A stretch of 64,000 bases of DNA from CAVSWN01 sp046728115 (GTDB taxonomy: Bacteria; Acidobacteriota; Vicinamibacteria; Vicinamibacterales; CAVVIG01). The stretch lies in contig JBKPDW010000197.1 of NCBI GenBank assembly GCA_046728115.1, forward strand, positions 1 to 64,000, read 5' to 3'. Position numbers and translations under genes: made by a program. Position 1 is the first letter of the stretch. Each line of letters starts with the position of its first letter. This document shows, one piece after another, positions 17,319 to 25,869 of the stretch. The notes beneath the pieces are model-generated. The model worked only from the letters and a program-made list of their open reading frames with translations, ran no database searches and had not been told where the DNA came from.

Positions 17319-20300
17319 TTCGCCGGAATCGTCGAAATATCGTTGCGCAAAAGGGCTCGAGACGACCGACTTCGACGGACGACTGGCGACTGTCGGCGGA
17401 CGGCTGGGGGCTGCCGGTTGGCGACCGTGGATTGCTTGAAGTCCCATTGCGGTCCGGATGAATCCCACCTCGATCAGAAACGGCGCCAGCGCGTGGTCGC
17501 TGGCTGGCGTGGCGTCGATGTCCTCAATCAGCATTCCGCGCGGCGCCTCGCCGCCAGATCGCGCGCGATCGATCAGCATCTGCGACACGGCGCGGGCCAC
17601 TCTCGATCGTTCGGGTTCGACCTCTGGCAGGTACGTCACCAGCTGGCGATCGCCCCGTGCGAGATAGGCCGCGGCCGCGCCATTCACGAGAATCACGGTC
17701 GATCCCACTGAGCGCGTCGCTCCGCGGCCACTCGTTTGCCTCGAAGTTTGCGTTGCCGTGTTGGCAGCCGCCCCGGCTTGCCGCGCCGATGCCGCGTCAG
17801 CGGCGGGCCATTTCAGGGCTGCTCCGTAGGGATTCGCGGGATCGGTGGCGGCGAGGACCACCACTTCGGTTTCCTCCGGATTGCTTCGCAATGATCGGAG
17901 CAGATCGAGTGCACCGGGCATCGCGAACTGCGTTGCGCCAAGGCCGGCGACGAAGTAACCGCGGCGCACGCGTCCCGCCTCTTCCAGTCCATTCAGCACG
18001 GGATACACGACCCCGAATCCGCCGGGGATTGATTCGACGTTCAGTGCTTCGCGGGTGACGACACCATGGCGCGCCAGCAGTTGTTGCGTGATGGCTGCGG
18101 CCCATCTGGTATTGTCGTGCTTTTGTCGCGCCGGGCTTTCAGTCCCGCGGACGCGGCCCTCAAAGGGCTGCGCCACCAGAGTCCATCGCCCTTCGGCTGA
18201 GGGCGGAACGAGGCGACGCGAACGAAATGGTGTCGCATGCAGTCTCCGATGCGCGGCGGAGCGCCGCGCGGGTCGGGCCCGCGTGAACGCGCGCAAGGCA
18301 TGGAACGTGTCGTTGGTCACGAGTCCTCGCCACACCAGACTCCACAACGTGTCGACGGTTTCGGCGGGGTAGCCGCCGCCGACGGCTTCGTGGAGCGGCG
18401 CGAAGAACGACGCGCCCTGCGAACGAAGAAGATCAACAATCGCCGCTTCGCGTTCTGACAGGTTGCGAGTGCTGTCCGGCTCCCGCCTGCGCTCGTTCGC
18501 GATCGCGCGGCCTTCGGCGCGACTCGCCGCAGCCATGGCAACGGCGGTTGGACCGACCTGCAGTGGCGCCAGCAATCGCGGCAGATGATCGGCGAGGTAC
18601 AGCGCGACTCGGCCATCGTGCTCGCCCAGTGGCTCGACGCCGACCCATGTCACCTCGCCAGCGGCGGTTACCGCGTCGAGATCCGCCGGATCGTAGAAAT
18701 CGATGCGCGCCGAGAGGATTTCGGTTTCGAGAATTGACGCCGGCACCGGCGCGCCCTGCAGTTGCTCGATCGCATCCAGTAGCGCGTCGGCTCCGTGCCG
18801 CCGCTTGACGATTCCCTGCCACGTCGTGGCGAACCGACCGAGCACGGCTTGATCCACTGGCTCGACCTCGTGCCGCATTCTGGCGAGCGATCGCCGCCTC
18901 AGCATTCGCAGCACGCCGGCGTCGGTCCACTCCCGGCGCGTGCCGCCTGGACGAAATTCGCCTTCGACGATGCGGCCCTCAGCGGTCAGGCGGGCGAGCA
19001 CCATCTCGACGGCCGCGGTGCCAAGGCCGTAACGCGCTGCCAGTTCGCCGGCCGTGAACGGCGCATGCGTTCGGGCGTAGCGCAACGCGAGATCGCCGAG
19101 CGGATCGCGAACCGGCAAGAGCAGCGATTCCGGCAACCCCGGAGGCAGCGGCGCGCCGAGAGCGTCGCGCATCCGCGCCGCATCTTCGACCGCGATGAAT
19201 CGCGGCTTGCCGGCAATTCGAATCGAAATGGCACGGCGCGCCGCGACCAATTCCACGATGGTCGCCGCGGTTTCTGCGGATGCTGAACGCTCCCGGATCT
19301 CCGACTCGCTGAGATCGCCGACCGACAGGAGCATGTCGTGCACGCCATCCGCACTCCTGACGTGATACTGCGGATCGAGCCGTTGCAGCTGACGCTCCAC
19401 CGCGTCGATCGCGTCGGCGTCCAGCAGTTCGCGCAGTTCGGCATCGCCGATCAGCTCCCGCAGCTGCGCCTGATCGACCGCAAGCGCCTGCGCCCGCCGT
19501 TCAGCCAGCGGCGCGTCGCCGTCGTAGATGAAACTCGCCACGTAGCTGAAAAGCAGCGATGCCGCAAACGGCGACGGCGTCTCGGTGTCCACGGTGGCGA
19601 CGCGGACCTTCCGGCTCCGCACGTCCGCGAGCGTGGACACGAGCGCCGGCATGTCGAAGAAATCGCGGAGGCACTCGCGATAGGTTTCCAGCAGGACCGG
19701 GAACGATCCGTAGCGCGACGCGACCGCCAGCAGATCGGCGGCGCGCTTGCGCTGCTGCCACAGCGGCGCCCGCGTCCCCGGCCGTCGCTTGGGCAGGAGG
19801 AGCGATCGCGCAGCGTTTTCGCGGAACTTCGACGCGAACAGCGCGGTCGCGCCGAGTTGCCGGACGACGAGCGCCTGCACCTCGTCTGGATCCGGAAGGA
19901 GCAGTTGAGGCTCCGGCGGCTGATCGACGTCCGGAAAGCGCACAACGAAGCCGTCGTCGCCCCACAGGATTTCGACATCAGCACCGGTTTCCTCGCGAAT
20001 CTTCGCCGCGACCGCCATCGCCCAGGGCGCATGGATGCGGCCGCCACGCGGCGACAGCACGCAGACCCGCCAGTCGCCGAGCTCGTCACGGACGCGCTCG
20101 ATGACGATGGTCCCTGCGTCGGGCACCGCACGGGCGGCGCTCATCTGGTCCCTCAGATACTGCAGAAGGTTTGCGGCTGCGCGAACGTCGAGATCGTGAT
20201 CCTTCGTGAGACGTTCGAGTGCCGCTGGTTCGGGCAGGCGCAGCAGGTCGTGCATCAGCCGGCCGATAGCCAGACCGAGCTCCAACGGACGGCCGGCGCG

Positions 20301-22208
20301 ATCGCCCTTCCAGAACGGCATCTTGCCCGGCTCGCCGGGCGCAGGCGAGACGAGCACGCGATCGTGCGTGATTTCGACGATGCGCCACGACGACGCGCCG
20401 AGGACGAAGGTTTCACCGACGCGGCTCTCGAACACCATCTCCTCGTCGAGCTCGCCGACGCGTGCAGCCCCCGGCGGCGCACCGAGGAGAAATACGCCGA
20501 AGAGGCCGCGATCCGGGATCGTCCCGCCATTCGCCACGGCGACGCGCTTCGCGCCTTCACGGCCGGTGAGCGTACCCGCTACTCGATCCCACGTGAGCCG
20601 CGGGCGCAGCTCGGCGAATTCGTCGGACGGGTAGCGCCCGGAGAGCATGTCGAGCACGCCCTCGAACACCGTGCGGCTCAATTCCGCAAACGGGGCAGCG
20701 CGGCGGACGGTCGCGAGCAGTTCGTCCACCTTCCAGTCGTCCATCGATGTCATCGCCACGATCTGCTGCGCGAGGATATCGAGCGGATTTCGAGGGAAGC
20801 GTGTTGCTTCGACCGATCCCTCGTGCATCGCCCTCGCGACCGCGGCGCAGGCCACGAGATCGCCTCGGAACTTCGGAAAGATCACGCCCTCGCTGACCGC
20901 GTTTGCCTGGTGGCCGCCCCGGCCGATGCGCTGCAGGCCGCTTGCCACCGATGGCGGCGCCTCGATTTGCACAACCAGGTCGATCGCGCCCATGTCGATC
21001 CCGAGCTCGAGAGACGAAGTGGCGACAAGCGCGCGGAGGGCGCCGGCCTTGAGCAGATCCTCGACCTCCATACGCTGCGGGCGGGCGATCGATCCGTGGT
21101 GCGAACGCACGAGTGTTTCGCCCGCAAGCTCGTTGAGTGCGCCAGCCAGACGTTCGGCGAGGCGGCGGCTGTTGACGAAGATGAGTGTCGACCGGTGCGC
21201 GCGGATCAGCTCGAGCAGCCTGGGATGAATGGCCGACCAGATCGACGGCCGCGTGTCGCCCATCGACGCCGGCCCACTCGGAATATCATCCGCCGTCGTC
21301 AGCTTCGCCATGTCCTCGACAGGGACATCGATCGTGAGTTGCAGCGCCTTTTTCGCGCCGGCGTCGACGATCGTGACGGGTCGATAGTGGAGGGGACCAG
21401 CGTGGATCGCGAATTCGTTCGCGATGTCGGTTGCCTCGGCCAAACCCTGCGTCTTGCGATCGTGAGCGCCACGGACCGGTAATGCGTTCGTCCGAGTGTG
21501 ACGACGCGAAGCCTTCGCCTCGTGCGAACCGTGTGACGCGACTCCGCCCAGGAATCTTGCGACTTCATCCAGCGGCCGCTGCGTCGCCGACAGGCCGATG
21601 CGCTGCGGCGACCGCTGGCACAGTGTCTCGAGCCGTTCGAGCGACAACGCGAGGTGCGCGCCGCGCTTGGTCGGGACGAGCGCGTGGATCTCGTCGATGA
21701 TGACGGTGTCGATCGAACGCAGCGCATCGCGCGCGTTTGCGGTGAGGAGCAGGTATAGCGATTCAGGCGTAGTGATCAGGATGTCCGCAGGCTCGCGCTG
21801 AAACCGCGCCCGATCGCGCTGGGGCGTATCGCCAGTGCGGACCGCGATGGCCGGCGTCACGAACTCGTCGCCCCGCCGCGACGCCAGCTGCGCGATCCCC
21901 GCGAGCGGCGCCCGAAGGTTCCGTTCCACGTCCACCGCGAGTGCCTTGAGCGGGGAGACGTACAGCACGCGGCAGCGGGCGTTCTTCGCGGGCAGGGGCG
22001 AGAACATCAGCCGATCGAGGCACGAGAGAAAGGCGGCCAACGTCTTGCCGCTGCCCGTTGGCGCGAGGATCAGGGTCGAGTCGCCGCGCGCGATCGCCGG
22101 CCAGCCGAGGCTCTGCGGCCGCGTGGGTGCGTCGAACGCCGATGTAAACCACTCGCGCGTCGCCGGCTGAAATGCCGCGAGAACATCAATGGGCGCCGAT
22201 CTGGACAC
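17316..22208 (-). CDS. lhr: Lhr-type ATP-dependent DNA helicase
   Basis: A 1630-residue superfamily 2 helicase, slightly longer than E. coli or mycobacterial Lhr (about 1510-1540). Walker A is LILAPTGSGKTLAAF (46-60), Walker B VIIDEIHALVPTKRG near 170, motif III SATQRPLDEVARFLGG near 205, and motif VI LQRIGRGGHQANA near 435. A winged-helix/beta-barrel region and the DEAD/H-associated domain follow; the large C-terminal region is the Lhr-CTD. Lhr translocates 3'-5' and unwinds RNA:DNA hybrids in a repair context. The start is GTG 22208. Two stretches look inserted: residues about 1345-1363 (FEGRVRGTESPARQKH), encoded by hairpin-forming repeat DNA, and the final 30 residues (RPPTVASRPSKSVVSS), encoded by GGCGGACGGCTG-like repeats. 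Confidence 0.9.
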   Translation of the reverse strand: MSRSAPIDVLAAFQPATREWFTSAFDAPTRPQSLGWPAIARGDSTLILAPTGSGKTLAAFLSCLDRLMFSPLPAKNARCRVLYVSPLKALAVDVERNLRAPLAGIAQLASRRGDEFVTPAIAVRTGDTPQRDRARFQREPADILITTPESLYLLLTANARDALRSIDTVIIDEIHALVPTKRGAHLALSLERLETLCQRSPQRIGLSATQRPLDEVARFLGGVASHGSHEAKASRRHTRTNALPVRGAHDRKTQGLAEATDIANEFAIHAGPLHYRPVTIVDAGAKKALQLTIDVPVEDMAKLTTADDIPSGPASMGDTRPSIWSAIHPRLLELIRAHRSTLIFVNSRRLAERLAGALNELAGETLVRSHHGSIARPQRMEVEDLLKAGALRALVATSSLELGIDMGAIDLVVQIEAPPSVASGLQRIGRGGHQANAVSEGVIFPKFRGDLVACAAVARAMHEGSVEATRFPRNPLDILAQQIVAMTSMDDWKVDELLATVRRAAPFAELSRTVFEGVLDMLSGRYPSDEFAELRPRLTWDRVAGTLTGREGAKRVAVANGGTIPDRGLFGVFLLGAPPGAARVGELDEEMVFESRVGETFVLGASSWRIVEITHDRVLVSPAPGEPGKMPFWKGDRAGRPLELGLAIGRLMHDLLRLPEPAALERLTKDHDLDVRAAANLLQYLRDQMSAARAVPDAGTIVIERVRDELGDWRVCVLSPRGGRIHAPWAMAVAAKIREETGADVEILWGDDGFVVRFPDVDQPPEPQLLLPDPDEVQALVVRQLGATALFASKFRENAARSLLLPKRRPGTRAPLWQQRKRAADLLAVASRYGSFPVLLETYRECLRDFFDMPALVSTLADVRSRKVRVATVDTETPSPFAASLLFSYVASFIYDGDAPLAERRAQALAVDQAQLRELIGDAELRELLDADAIDAVERQLQRLDPQYHVRSADGVHDMLLSVGDLSESEIRERSASAETAATIVELVAARRAISIRIAGKPRFIAVEDAARMRDALGAPLPPGLPESLLLPVRDPLGDLALRYARTHAPFTAGELAARYGLGTAAVEMVLARLTAEGRIVEGEFRPGGTRREWTDAGVLRMLRRRSLARMRHEVEPVDQAVLGRFATTWQGIVKRRHGADALLDAIEQLQGAPVPASILETEILSARIDFYDPADLDAVTAAGEVTWVGVEPLGEHDGRVALYLADHLPRLLAPLQVGPTAVAMAAASRAEGRAIANERRREPDSTRNLSEREAAIVDLLRSQGASFFAPLHEAVGGGYPAETVDTLWSLVWRGLVTNDTFHALRAFTRARPARRSAAHRRLHATPFRSRRLVPPSAEGRWTLVAQPFEGRVRGTESPARQKHDNTRWAAAITQQLLARHGVVTREALNVESIPGGFGVVYPVLNGLEEAGRVRRGYFVAGLGATQFAMPGALDLLRSLRSNPEETEVVVLAATDPANPYGAALKWPAADAASARQAGAAANTATQTSRQTSGRGATRSVGSTVILVNGAAAAYLARGDRQLVTYLPEVEPERSRVARAVSQMLIDRARSGGEAPRGMLIEDIDATPASDHALAPFLIEVGFIRTAMGLQAIHGRQPAAPSRPPTVASRPSKSVVSSPFAQRYFDDSGE
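18120..18172. repeat. In-frame hairpin repeat inside lhr
   Basis: Plus-strand sequence GGGCTTTCAGTCCCGCGG followed by GCGGCCCTCAAAGGGCTGCG forms two short palindromes (GGGCTTTCAGTCCC; GGCCCTCAAAGGGCT). It encodes a segment of Lhr that looks unlike conserved helicase sequence, so it is probably a repeat taken into the gene in frame. Length is close to 53 bases; boundaries are approximate. Confidence 0.5.
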
Positions 22209-22240
22209 AGCGTGATCTTATAATGTGATGCGGGGGGCCC

Positions 22241-22501
22241 ATGGGAGACGCGGGCGAGGGATTGATCGACGCGGATGCGCGCATTCAGGAGCGCATGGAA
22301 GAACTGGAGCGCGAGCGCAAGCAGGCGCGCGCCAAGGTCGTCCGCGATCCGGAGAAAGTGCAGGCGCTCGAATCGCTGAGGCTCGCGCGCAAGGAGCTCG
22401 AACGTCAGCTCGCGGCCACGGCCCACGAGCAGCGTCGAACCCAGTTGCGGCAGGCTCTCGAGGAGCTCGACCGCCGCACCGCGGCAGCACAAGACGCATG
22501 A
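22241..22501 (+). CDS. Small coiled-coil protein
   Basis: An 86-residue, very charged, all-helical protein rich in E, R, A and Q (RIQERMEELERERKQARAK; KELERQLAATAHEQRRTQ), with heptad-like spacing over almost its whole length. There are no cysteines, membrane segment or signal peptide, so it should be cytoplasmic. ATG 22241 follows a G-rich GGGGGG box at 22231-22236. It begins 32 bases from the divergent lhr start and ends 19 bases before the SagB-like gene, suggesting cotranscription with the latter. No function is recognised. Confidence 0.6.
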   Translation: MGDAGEGLIDADARIQERMEELERERKQARAKVVRDPEKVQALESLRLARKELERQLAATAHEQRRTQLRQALEELDRRTAAAQDA

Positions 22502-22520
22502 CCGGGTGATGTCGTAAAGG

Positions 22521-24134
22521 GTGATCGAGCTCGCCCATCGCTATCACGACGGCACGAAACACCACTTCCATCGATTTGCCCGGTCGCTTGGCTATCTCGA
22601 CTGGGCCTCGCAGCCGAGTCCTTTTCGGGCCTTCCACCACGCGCGCCAGATCCCGCTCGCACCACGACCGGACGCAGCGCGCGAAACAGCCGCCCTCGGC
22701 CATCTCCTTCGTTACTCGCTCGGGCTCTCCGCCTGGAAGCAGTTCCGCGGATCGAGATGGTCCTTGCGCGTCAACCCGTCGAGCGGCAACCTGCATCCCA
22801 CCGAAGCCTACGTGTTGACGGGTCCAATTCCCGGAGTCTCCGATTCAGCCGGGTTGTACCACTACGCGGCCGATCGTCATGCGATCGAAGAGCGATGCGC
22901 ATTCGACGGCGAAGCGTGGGCGAGCATCGTCCCTGCCGAGACGATGCTGGTGGTGCTGACGTCGATCCACTGGCGCGAAGCGTGGAAATATGGCGAGCGC
23001 GCGTTTCGCTATTGCCAGCACGATCTAGGGCACGCCATCGCGGCTGTGAGCATTGCCGCGGCTCTCGATGCGCATCGTGTCGTGATGCTCCCTGAATGGT
23101 CGCAGCGCGATATCGCGTCGCTCGTCGGGATCGATCGCGATGAGGACTATTTCGAAGCCGAGAGGGAGGAACCGGGTTGCCTGCTGGCGGTCACCAGTGA
23201 GCCATCCGAACGTCGCGCTTCAACGTTGCTCGGGGCGACCCTGCGGACCTCGAAGGGTCGGGACGCGCTGATGCGCGCCGTTCGGAGCGGACGATGGACC
23301 GGGCGAGCCAGCCAGCTGAGCGAAGACCACGTGCAGTGGACGTTTATCGACGAGATTGCGCAGGCGACAGATGACGCAGGCCACCCGTCCCCACCCGCTC
23401 CGCCTGCCTTCCCCACCGCAGCGGCCTCTCTCGCCCGACGCGCTCTCCTTCTTCAACGCCGCAGCGCACTCGCGCTCGACGGTGTTTCCACGGTTGGTCA
23501 GGAGAGGTTCTACACGATCCTCGCGCAGGCGATGCCGGTGGCTGGAGCGCCGTGGGACGCGGTATGGTGGGACGCGCGCATTCATCTCGCGCTGTTCGTC
23601 CATCGCGTCGATGATTTCGTGCCGGGCTTGTATCTTCTCGTGAGGAACGCCCGATGTCTCGATCGCCTCAGGGCTGCGTGCAACCCCGAGTTTCTCTGGG
23701 AACGTGTACACGAGACGTTGCCGCTCTTCCGGCTCGCACGCGGAGAATGCCGCGCGCTGTCGCAGCGACTGAGTTGTGATCAGACGATTGCGGCGGACGG
23801 CTTCTTCAGTCTTGCCATGCTGGCGGACTTCGACGCGAGCCTCGAGGAATTCGGTCCGTCGTTCTATCGTCATCTATTCTGGGAGTCGGGCGTCGTCGGA
23901 CAGGCGTTGTATCTCGCAGGCGAAGCAGCCGGCGCACGCGGGACCGGCATTGGCTGCTTTTACGACGATCCCGTTCACGAAGTGATCGGGCTCTCAGGCC
24001 ACGCCTTTCAGAGTCTCTATCACTTCACGATCGGGATGCCGATCGAAGACACGAGGCTGACTACGGAGCCGGGATACCGGTGGGAAGTACGGGAACCGCT
24101 TCGAGCCGTTCAGGAGTTGTCCAGCCGGGCTTAG
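22521..24134 (+). CDS. SagB/ThcOx-type nitroreductase-family oxidoreductase
   Basis: A 537-residue protein with two nitroreductase-like halves. Residues about 60-225 hold RVNPSSGNLHPTEAYVLTG, typical of SagB-family FMN binding, and CQHDLGHAIAAVSIAAAL. The second half has GEAAGARGTGIGCFYDDPVHEVIGL near 475, again a SagB/ThcOx hallmark. SagB enzymes oxidise azolines in peptide natural products. No YcaO cyclodehydratase or precursor peptide is adjacent, so this is more likely one of the many stand-alone SagB-like proteins of unknown substrate. Start GTG 22521 sits right after AAAGG; this spacing is too short to be convincing and the true start could be slightly downstream. Confidence 0.75.
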   Translation: MIELAHRYHDGTKHHFHRFARSLGYLDWASQPSPFRAFHHARQIPLAPRPDAARETAALGHLLRYSLGLSAWKQFRGSRWSLRVNPSSGNLHPTEAYVLTGPIPGVSDSAGLYHYAADRHAIEERCAFDGEAWASIVPAETMLVVLTSIHWREAWKYGERAFRYCQHDLGHAIAAVSIAAALDAHRVVMLPEWSQRDIASLVGIDRDEDYFEAEREEPGCLLAVTSEPSERRASTLLGATLRTSKGRDALMRAVRSGRWTGRASQLSEDHVQWTFIDEIAQATDDAGHPSPPAPPAFPTAAASLARRALLLQRRSALALDGVSTVGQERFYTILAQAMPVAGAPWDAVWWDARIHLALFVHRVDDFVPGLYLLVRNARCLDRLRAACNPEFLWERVHETLPLFRLARGECRALSQRLSCDQTIAADGFFSLAMLADFDASLEEFGPSFYRHLFWESGVVGQALYLAGEAAGARGTGIGCFYDDPVHEVIGLSGHAFQSLYHFTIGMPIEDTRLTTEPGYRWEVREPLRAVQELSSRA

Positions 24135-24352
24135 GGTGCGGCGAGAACGTCGCCGCGCGCGGCGAGAGCATGCCTTTGCCGTTCAATCGGGCGGCGATCG
24201 TCGCGATTGGCGGGGAGTGATGCGCCGAATCAATTCCCCACGCCCGATGCCGCACGTCGAACGCCGGCTCTGACATCTGAATTCGGAAATGTGACTGTGT
24301 TAGCATGAGGCGTCAGCTTGCGAAATCGTTCACAAGCTCGACGACTGTCCTT
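24135..24352. other. Leader region of the nuo operon
   Basis: This 218-base interval precedes nuoA. It shows a GC-rich dyad (GAACGTCGCCGCGCGCGGCGAG near 24145-24166) and no promoter with good -35/-10 spacing. An in-frame ATG at 24305 would extend NuoA by 16 residues. The nuo promoter is presumed here but not identified. Confidence 0.35.
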
Positions 24353-24727
24353 ATGCAGGGTTGGGTCTCCATCCTGATGATGATCGCGCTGGGCGCCGGC
24401 TTCGCGCTGATCTCGGTCCTGTTGTCGTCGGTGCTCGGCCCGCGCAAGCCCACCCCGGAAAAGGCGGCGCCCTACGAGTGCGGCATGCCGCCGGTCGGTG
24501 ACGCGCGTGAGCGTCAGTCGGTCAAGTTCTACCTGGTGGCGATGATCTTTCTCTTGTTCGACATCGAAGTCGCGTTCCTGTACCCATGGGCCATGGCCCT
24601 GCGCGATCTCGGCTGGACCGGGTTCATCCAGGTGGTGATTTTCGTGGCGTTGCTGCTCGCCGGCTACGTCTACGTGTGGCGGAAACGCGTCCTGGACTGG
24701 GATCAGGAGATCGTTGCGCGGCGATAG
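24353..24727 (+). CDS. nuoA: NADH-quinone oxidoreductase subunit A
   Basis: A 124-residue membrane subunit of respiratory complex I with three helices: residues 5-25 (SILMMIALGAGFALISVLL), about 65-85 and 95-115. The conserved loop PEKAAPYECGMPPVG carries the cysteine exposed in the A/D conformational switch. FYLVAMIFLLFDIEVAFLYPW is the characteristic second helix. ATG 24353 gives the usual length; ATG 24305 would add a polar N-terminus not typical of NuoA. It is the first gene of a 12-gene operon running to 36068. Confidence 0.92.
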   Translation: MQGWVSILMMIALGAGFALISVLLSSVLGPRKPTPEKAAPYECGMPPVGDARERQSVKFYLVAMIFLLFDIEVAFLYPWAMALRDLGWTGFIQVVIFVALLLAGYVYVWRKRVLDWDQEIVARR

Positions 24728-24731
24728 ACCT

Positions 24732-25196
24732 ATGGGCATCGAGTCCGAGATCCCCGTGTTGACCACGACCGTGGAAAAGATGGTGCAGTGGGCGCGGCGA
24801 TCGTCGATCTGGCCGGTCACATTCGGTCTCGCGTGCTGCGCGATCGAGATGATGTCGATGAGCTGTTCGCGCTACGACATCGCCCGCTTCGGCGCGGAAG
24901 TGTTCCGCGGCAGCCCGCGGCAGTCGGATCTGATGATCGTTGCCGGCCGCCTCTCCCGCAAGATGGCGCCGGCGCTTCGCCGCATCTACGACCAGATGCC
25001 TGAGCCCAAGTGGGTCATTTCGATGGGCGCGTGCGCATCGATCGGCGGCGTGTTCGACAATTACGCGCTCGTGCAAGGTGTCGATCAAATCGTGCCGGTC
25101 GACGTCTACGTTCCCGGGTGCCCGCCGCGTCCCGAGTCGCTCATCTACGGCATCGTGCAGCTGCAACGCAAGATCTCCCAGCAGAAACTCGCCTGA
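24732..25196 (+). CDS. nuoB: NADH-quinone oxidoreductase subunit B
   Basis: A 154-residue peripheral-arm subunit that holds cluster N2, the last iron-sulphur centre before quinone. The ligands are in FGLACCAIEMM (two adjacent cysteines), SMGACASIGG and VPGCPPRPE. MSCSRYDIARFGAEVFRG is also conserved. ATG 24732 starts four bases after nuoA; an upstream in-frame ATG inside the nuoA end is less likely. Its stop overlaps the nuoC start (TGATG). Confidence 0.95.
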   Translation: MGIESEIPVLTTTVEKMVQWARRSSIWPVTFGLACCAIEMMSMSCSRYDIARFGAEVFRGSPRQSDLMIVAGRLSRKMAPALRRIYDQMPEPKWVISMGACASIGGVFDNYALVQGVDQIVPVDVYVPGCPPRPESLIYGIVQLQRKISQQKLA

Positions 25197-25741
25197 TGGC
25201 CGGCGACGCGCTGCTTGGTCGGCTGCAGCAAGCGGCTCCGGGCGTCGAGTTCGAACACGCGCCCTCGATCGATCTGCAGACCACCGTGTATGTGACGCGC
25301 GACGATCTGCCGCAAGTTGCGCGGGCGCTTCGCGATGCGCCCGATCTCGATTTCGCGTTGCTTGCCGAGCTGACGGCCGTCGACTACTGGCCGCGTGAGC
25401 CTCGTTTCGAGCTCGTCTATCTTCTCGTTTCGATCAGTCAGCGTCATCGGCTGCGCATGAAGGTGAGGCTGGGAGGCGAGCAAGCACGCATCGCGACGGT
25501 CACCGGCGTGTGGCCTGCCGCCAATTGGCTCGAGCGCGAGGTGTGGGATCTGTTTGGAATCGAGTTCGAGGGGCACCCCGATCTGCGGCGGCTGCTGATG
25601 CCGGAGGATTGGGAGGGCTTTCCGCTTCGCAAGGACTATCCGGTCCAGATTCGCAAGACGCCGCAAGCCGTCGAGCCGCTGCAGGTGACCGCCGAGGAGT
25701 TCCGCGCCAGCGTCGAGCGCGATCGATTGAGACGCGGATAA
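25196..25741 (+). CDS. nuoC: NADH-quinone oxidoreductase subunit C
   Basis: A 181-residue subunit of the hydrophilic arm. The 30 kDa subunit signature is visible as NWLEREVWDLFGIEFEGHPD and LMPEDWEGFPLRKDYPVQ. C and D are separate genes here, unlike the fused nuoCD of enterobacteria. ATG 25196 overlaps the nuoB TGA by one base, indicating translational coupling; the longer frame reaching back to 25010 lies within nuoB and is not used. Confidence 0.95.
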   Translation: MAGDALLGRLQQAAPGVEFEHAPSIDLQTTVYVTRDDLPQVARALRDAPDLDFALLAELTAVDYWPREPRFELVYLLVSISQRHRLRMKVRLGGEQARIATVTGVWPAANWLEREVWDLFGIEFEGHPDLRRLLMPEDWEGFPLRKDYPVQIRKTPQAVEPLQVTAEEFRASVERDRLRRG

Positions 25742-25746
25742 AATCG

Positions 25747-25868
25747 CCACCACGGAGGACACGGAGGACACCGGGACATGCTTCAGTGTGACACCGCGGA
25801 TCCCGTCCTCCGTGTCCCCTGTGGTGGAGAGCGCCGTAGTGGAGAGCGTCGTGGTGGAGCGCCTTAGC
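25747..25868. repeat. Palindromic array, CCACGGAGGACAC class, with 15-nt triplicate
   Basis: Arm one (25747-25776) repeats CCACGGAGGACACGG-like words; arm two (25801-25827) is its near complement, GTCCTCCGTGTCCCC then TGTGGTGG. A 15-base unit of type GTGGTGGAGAGCGCC then occurs three times (about 25821-25867), each copy holding GGAG, and runs to the GTG start of nuoD. Copies of the class lie at 32984-33058, 50161-50240 and 59571-59650. Confidence 0.75.
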
Positions 25869-25869
25869 C

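Noticed and set aside
22521..24134. Azole-modified peptide (TOMM) cluster around the SagB-like protein
   Set aside because: No YcaO protein, precursor peptide or exporter is adjacent.
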